64,000 nt of DNA from Acidisoma cellulosilyticum (GTDB taxonomy: Bacteria > Pseudomonadota > Alphaproteobacteria > Acetobacterales > Acetobacteraceae): positions 558,001 through 622,000 of the forward strand of contig NZ_JAESVA010000002.1 of assembly GCF_020621385.1 (NCBI RefSeq), in the 5' to 3' direction. A model generated the notes under the pieces. That model worked only from the letters and a program-made list of their open reading frames with translations. It ran no database searches and was not told the DNA's origin. Shown here piece after piece: positions 62,899 to 64,000 of this stretch. The position numbers and the translations under genes are program-made. How positions within the stretch are numbered: position 1 is the first letter of the stretch; every line of letters begins with the position of its first letter.

Positions 62899-63272
62899 TC
62901 CTGGTTGATACCTCCGTCTGGATCGATCACCTGCGGATCGAGGATAGGACGCTTGCCGGTTTGCTGAATTCCGGCGTTGTTATCTGTCACCCTTTCATCA
63001 TCGGAGAGATTGCGCTTGGCAGTCTTCGTAACCGGCGGCGCGTGATCGATGCTCTCCAAGGGCTCGCTTCTCTGCCCAGCGTGGATGACGCGACGGTGCT
63101 GAGTTTCATCGAGCAACTGGGGTTAGGAGGACGCGGTATCGGCTATGTCGACGCTCACCTGATGACAGCGGCAGCAAAAACCGCAGGCACAACCATCTGG
63201 ACAAGAGACCGTCGACTGAGGAATGTCGCGCACGAACTGTCGCTGGCAACGCCAGACAATCTGCTGACCTGA
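62895..63272 (+). CDS. VapC-like PIN-domain toxin RNase
   Basis: A 125-residue PIN domain. Acidic residues for metal are visible in LVDTSVWIDHL (D5), FIIGEIALG (E), GYVDAHLM (D) and WTRDRRL (D). It probably cuts tRNA or rRNA when VapB is lost. The start is a TTG inside the last codons of vapB. It is convergent with the next gene, 3 bases apart. Confidence 0.9.
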   Translation: MILVDTSVWIDHLRIEDRTLAGLLNSGVVICHPFIIGEIALGSLRNRRRVIDALQGLASLPSVDDATVLSFIEQLGLGGRGIGYVDAHLMTAAAKTAGTTIWTRDRRLRNVAHELSLATPDNLLT

Positions 63273-63275
63273 CTA

Positions 63276-64000
63276 TCAGGCGTCCTGACACACCGGCTTC
63301 GTGATCCGGTAAAGTCCGACATCGATGGCACTCGCGCGGAACCCTGCCTCGCAATAGGCGAGATAATAATCCCAGCGGCGGCTGAAGGCCTCATCCATGC
63401 CTTCGGCCCGCAGCCGCGGCGTCGCCGTATGGAAGCGACGGCGCCATTCGGCCAGCGTTTCGGCGTAGCTGAGACCGAAGGTCTCCACGCTGTCCAGCGT
63501 CAGCCCGACGCGGGCGATTTCCGCCTGCATGATCGATATCGTCGGCAGCATGCCGCCGGGAAAGACATAGAGCTGGATGAAATCCGGCACTCGCAGATAG
63601 GCCTCGAACTTCTCCTCCGAAATCGAAATCACCTGCAGCACGGCGGTGCCGCCGGGCGCCAGGCAGTCCTGCAGCCGCTGGAAATAGAGCGGCCAATAGT
63701 CGCGGCCGACTGCTTCCAGCATTTCGATGGAGACGACGCGGTCGAACTGGCCTTCGACATCGCGGTAATCCTGCAAGCGCAGATCCGCCTGGCCGGCCTG
63801 GACCGAGAAGGCCAGCCGGTCGCTGGCATAGGCGAGCTGCGCCGGGGAGAGCGTCAGTCCGGTGACACGACAACCCCGTTGGACCAGACGTTCGGCGAGA
63901 CCGCCCCAACCGCAGCCGATCTCCAACACCTCTTCCCCACCATCGATATCGAGCAATTGCAGAATGCGATCCTGCTTCGCCGTCTGCGCCTGTTCCAGCG
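63276..64000 (-). CDS. Cyclopropane-fatty-acyl-phospholipid synthase-like methyltransferase (5' end outside window)
   Basis: At least 240 C-terminal residues of the CFA/mycolic methyltransferase family: LEQAQTAKQDRIL at the edge, SAM motif EVLEIGCGWGGLAERL, GLTLSPAQLAYA and VSIEMLEAVGRDYWPLYF. FIQLYVFPGGMLPTISIM also fits. It would add a methylene to membrane lipid double bonds. The start lies beyond base 64000. Confidence 0.9.
   Translation of the reverse strand, partial: LEQAQTAKQDRILQLLDIDGGEEVLEIGCGWGGLAERLVQRGCRVTGLTLSPAQLAYASDRLAFSVQAGQADLRLQDYRDVEGQFDRVVSIEMLEAVGRDYWPLYFQRLQDCLAPGGTAVLQVISISEEKFEAYLRVPDFIQLYVFPGGMLPTISIMQAEIARVGLTLDSVETFGLSYAETLAEWRRRFHTATPRLRAEGMDEAFSRRWDYYLAYCEAGFRASAIDVGLYRITKPVCQDA

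Overview
The window is a dense, GC-rich bacterial chromosome segment of about 64 kb with about 70 protein genes, two tRNAs and no rRNA, phage or transposase gene. The gene families point to an alphaproteobacterium, most likely Rhodospirillales/Acetobacteraceae: a hopanoid operon (hpnABCDE-shc plus hpnL), the bolA / J-domain / cobS / cobT group, an alphaproteobacterial MntR, MucR-free small RHH_4 and YbjN proteins, a phasin and a PHB-depolymerase-family esterase. The taxonomic call is inference from gene content, not from a marker gene.

Left part (1-15 kb): partial dps, a long-chain polyprenyl diphosphate synthase (ispB) divergent from a TrmN6-like methyltransferase, an exported amidohydrolase, SCO1, MYG1, a CBS-BON protein and a cold-shock gene. 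These are followed by a tight six-gene block (7119-14608): Rieske oxygenase, its ferredoxin reductase, a PLP lyase of the cystathionine family and three FAD amine oxidases/dehydrogenases. Together they look like a pathway that strips N-methyl groups from a quaternary amino acid and then cleaves its side chain. This block is the best candidate for an undescribed system.

Middle (15-38 kb): apaG, an AsmA-like giant, a DjlA-like protein, YggT, tRNA-Ala(CGC), a pentapeptide-repeat protein, a phosphoribosyltransferase, an internally deleted M24 peptidase pseudogene, murA-dcd, an L-asparagine permease, tRNA-Thr(GGT) followed by an AT-richer acyltransferase, mntR divergent from an atypical NRAMP transporter with a tiny membrane-protein partner, murJ, a cysteine-free probable secreted protein, a PHB-depolymerase-type esterase, and an SDR/HxlR/GFA group.

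Right part (38-64 kb): the hopanoid operon runs leftward with overlapping stops and starts. It is followed by NDH-2, SirB1, an Lrp regulator, bolA, cobST, a phasin, YbjN, ubiK, an lgt-midA-pgeF-lipoprotein run, prs, a histidine phosphatase, a VapBC-type toxin-antitoxin pair and a partial cfa-like gene.

The genome is sprinkled with a short interspersed repeat of about 160-170 bp. Its ends are similar (related to CTAGAGTCTGTCAGGTTT) and it has two different cores. It lies right at gene 3' ends, and in two places it supplies the stop codon. Three gene remnants and a small 3'-end duplication lie beside copies of it.
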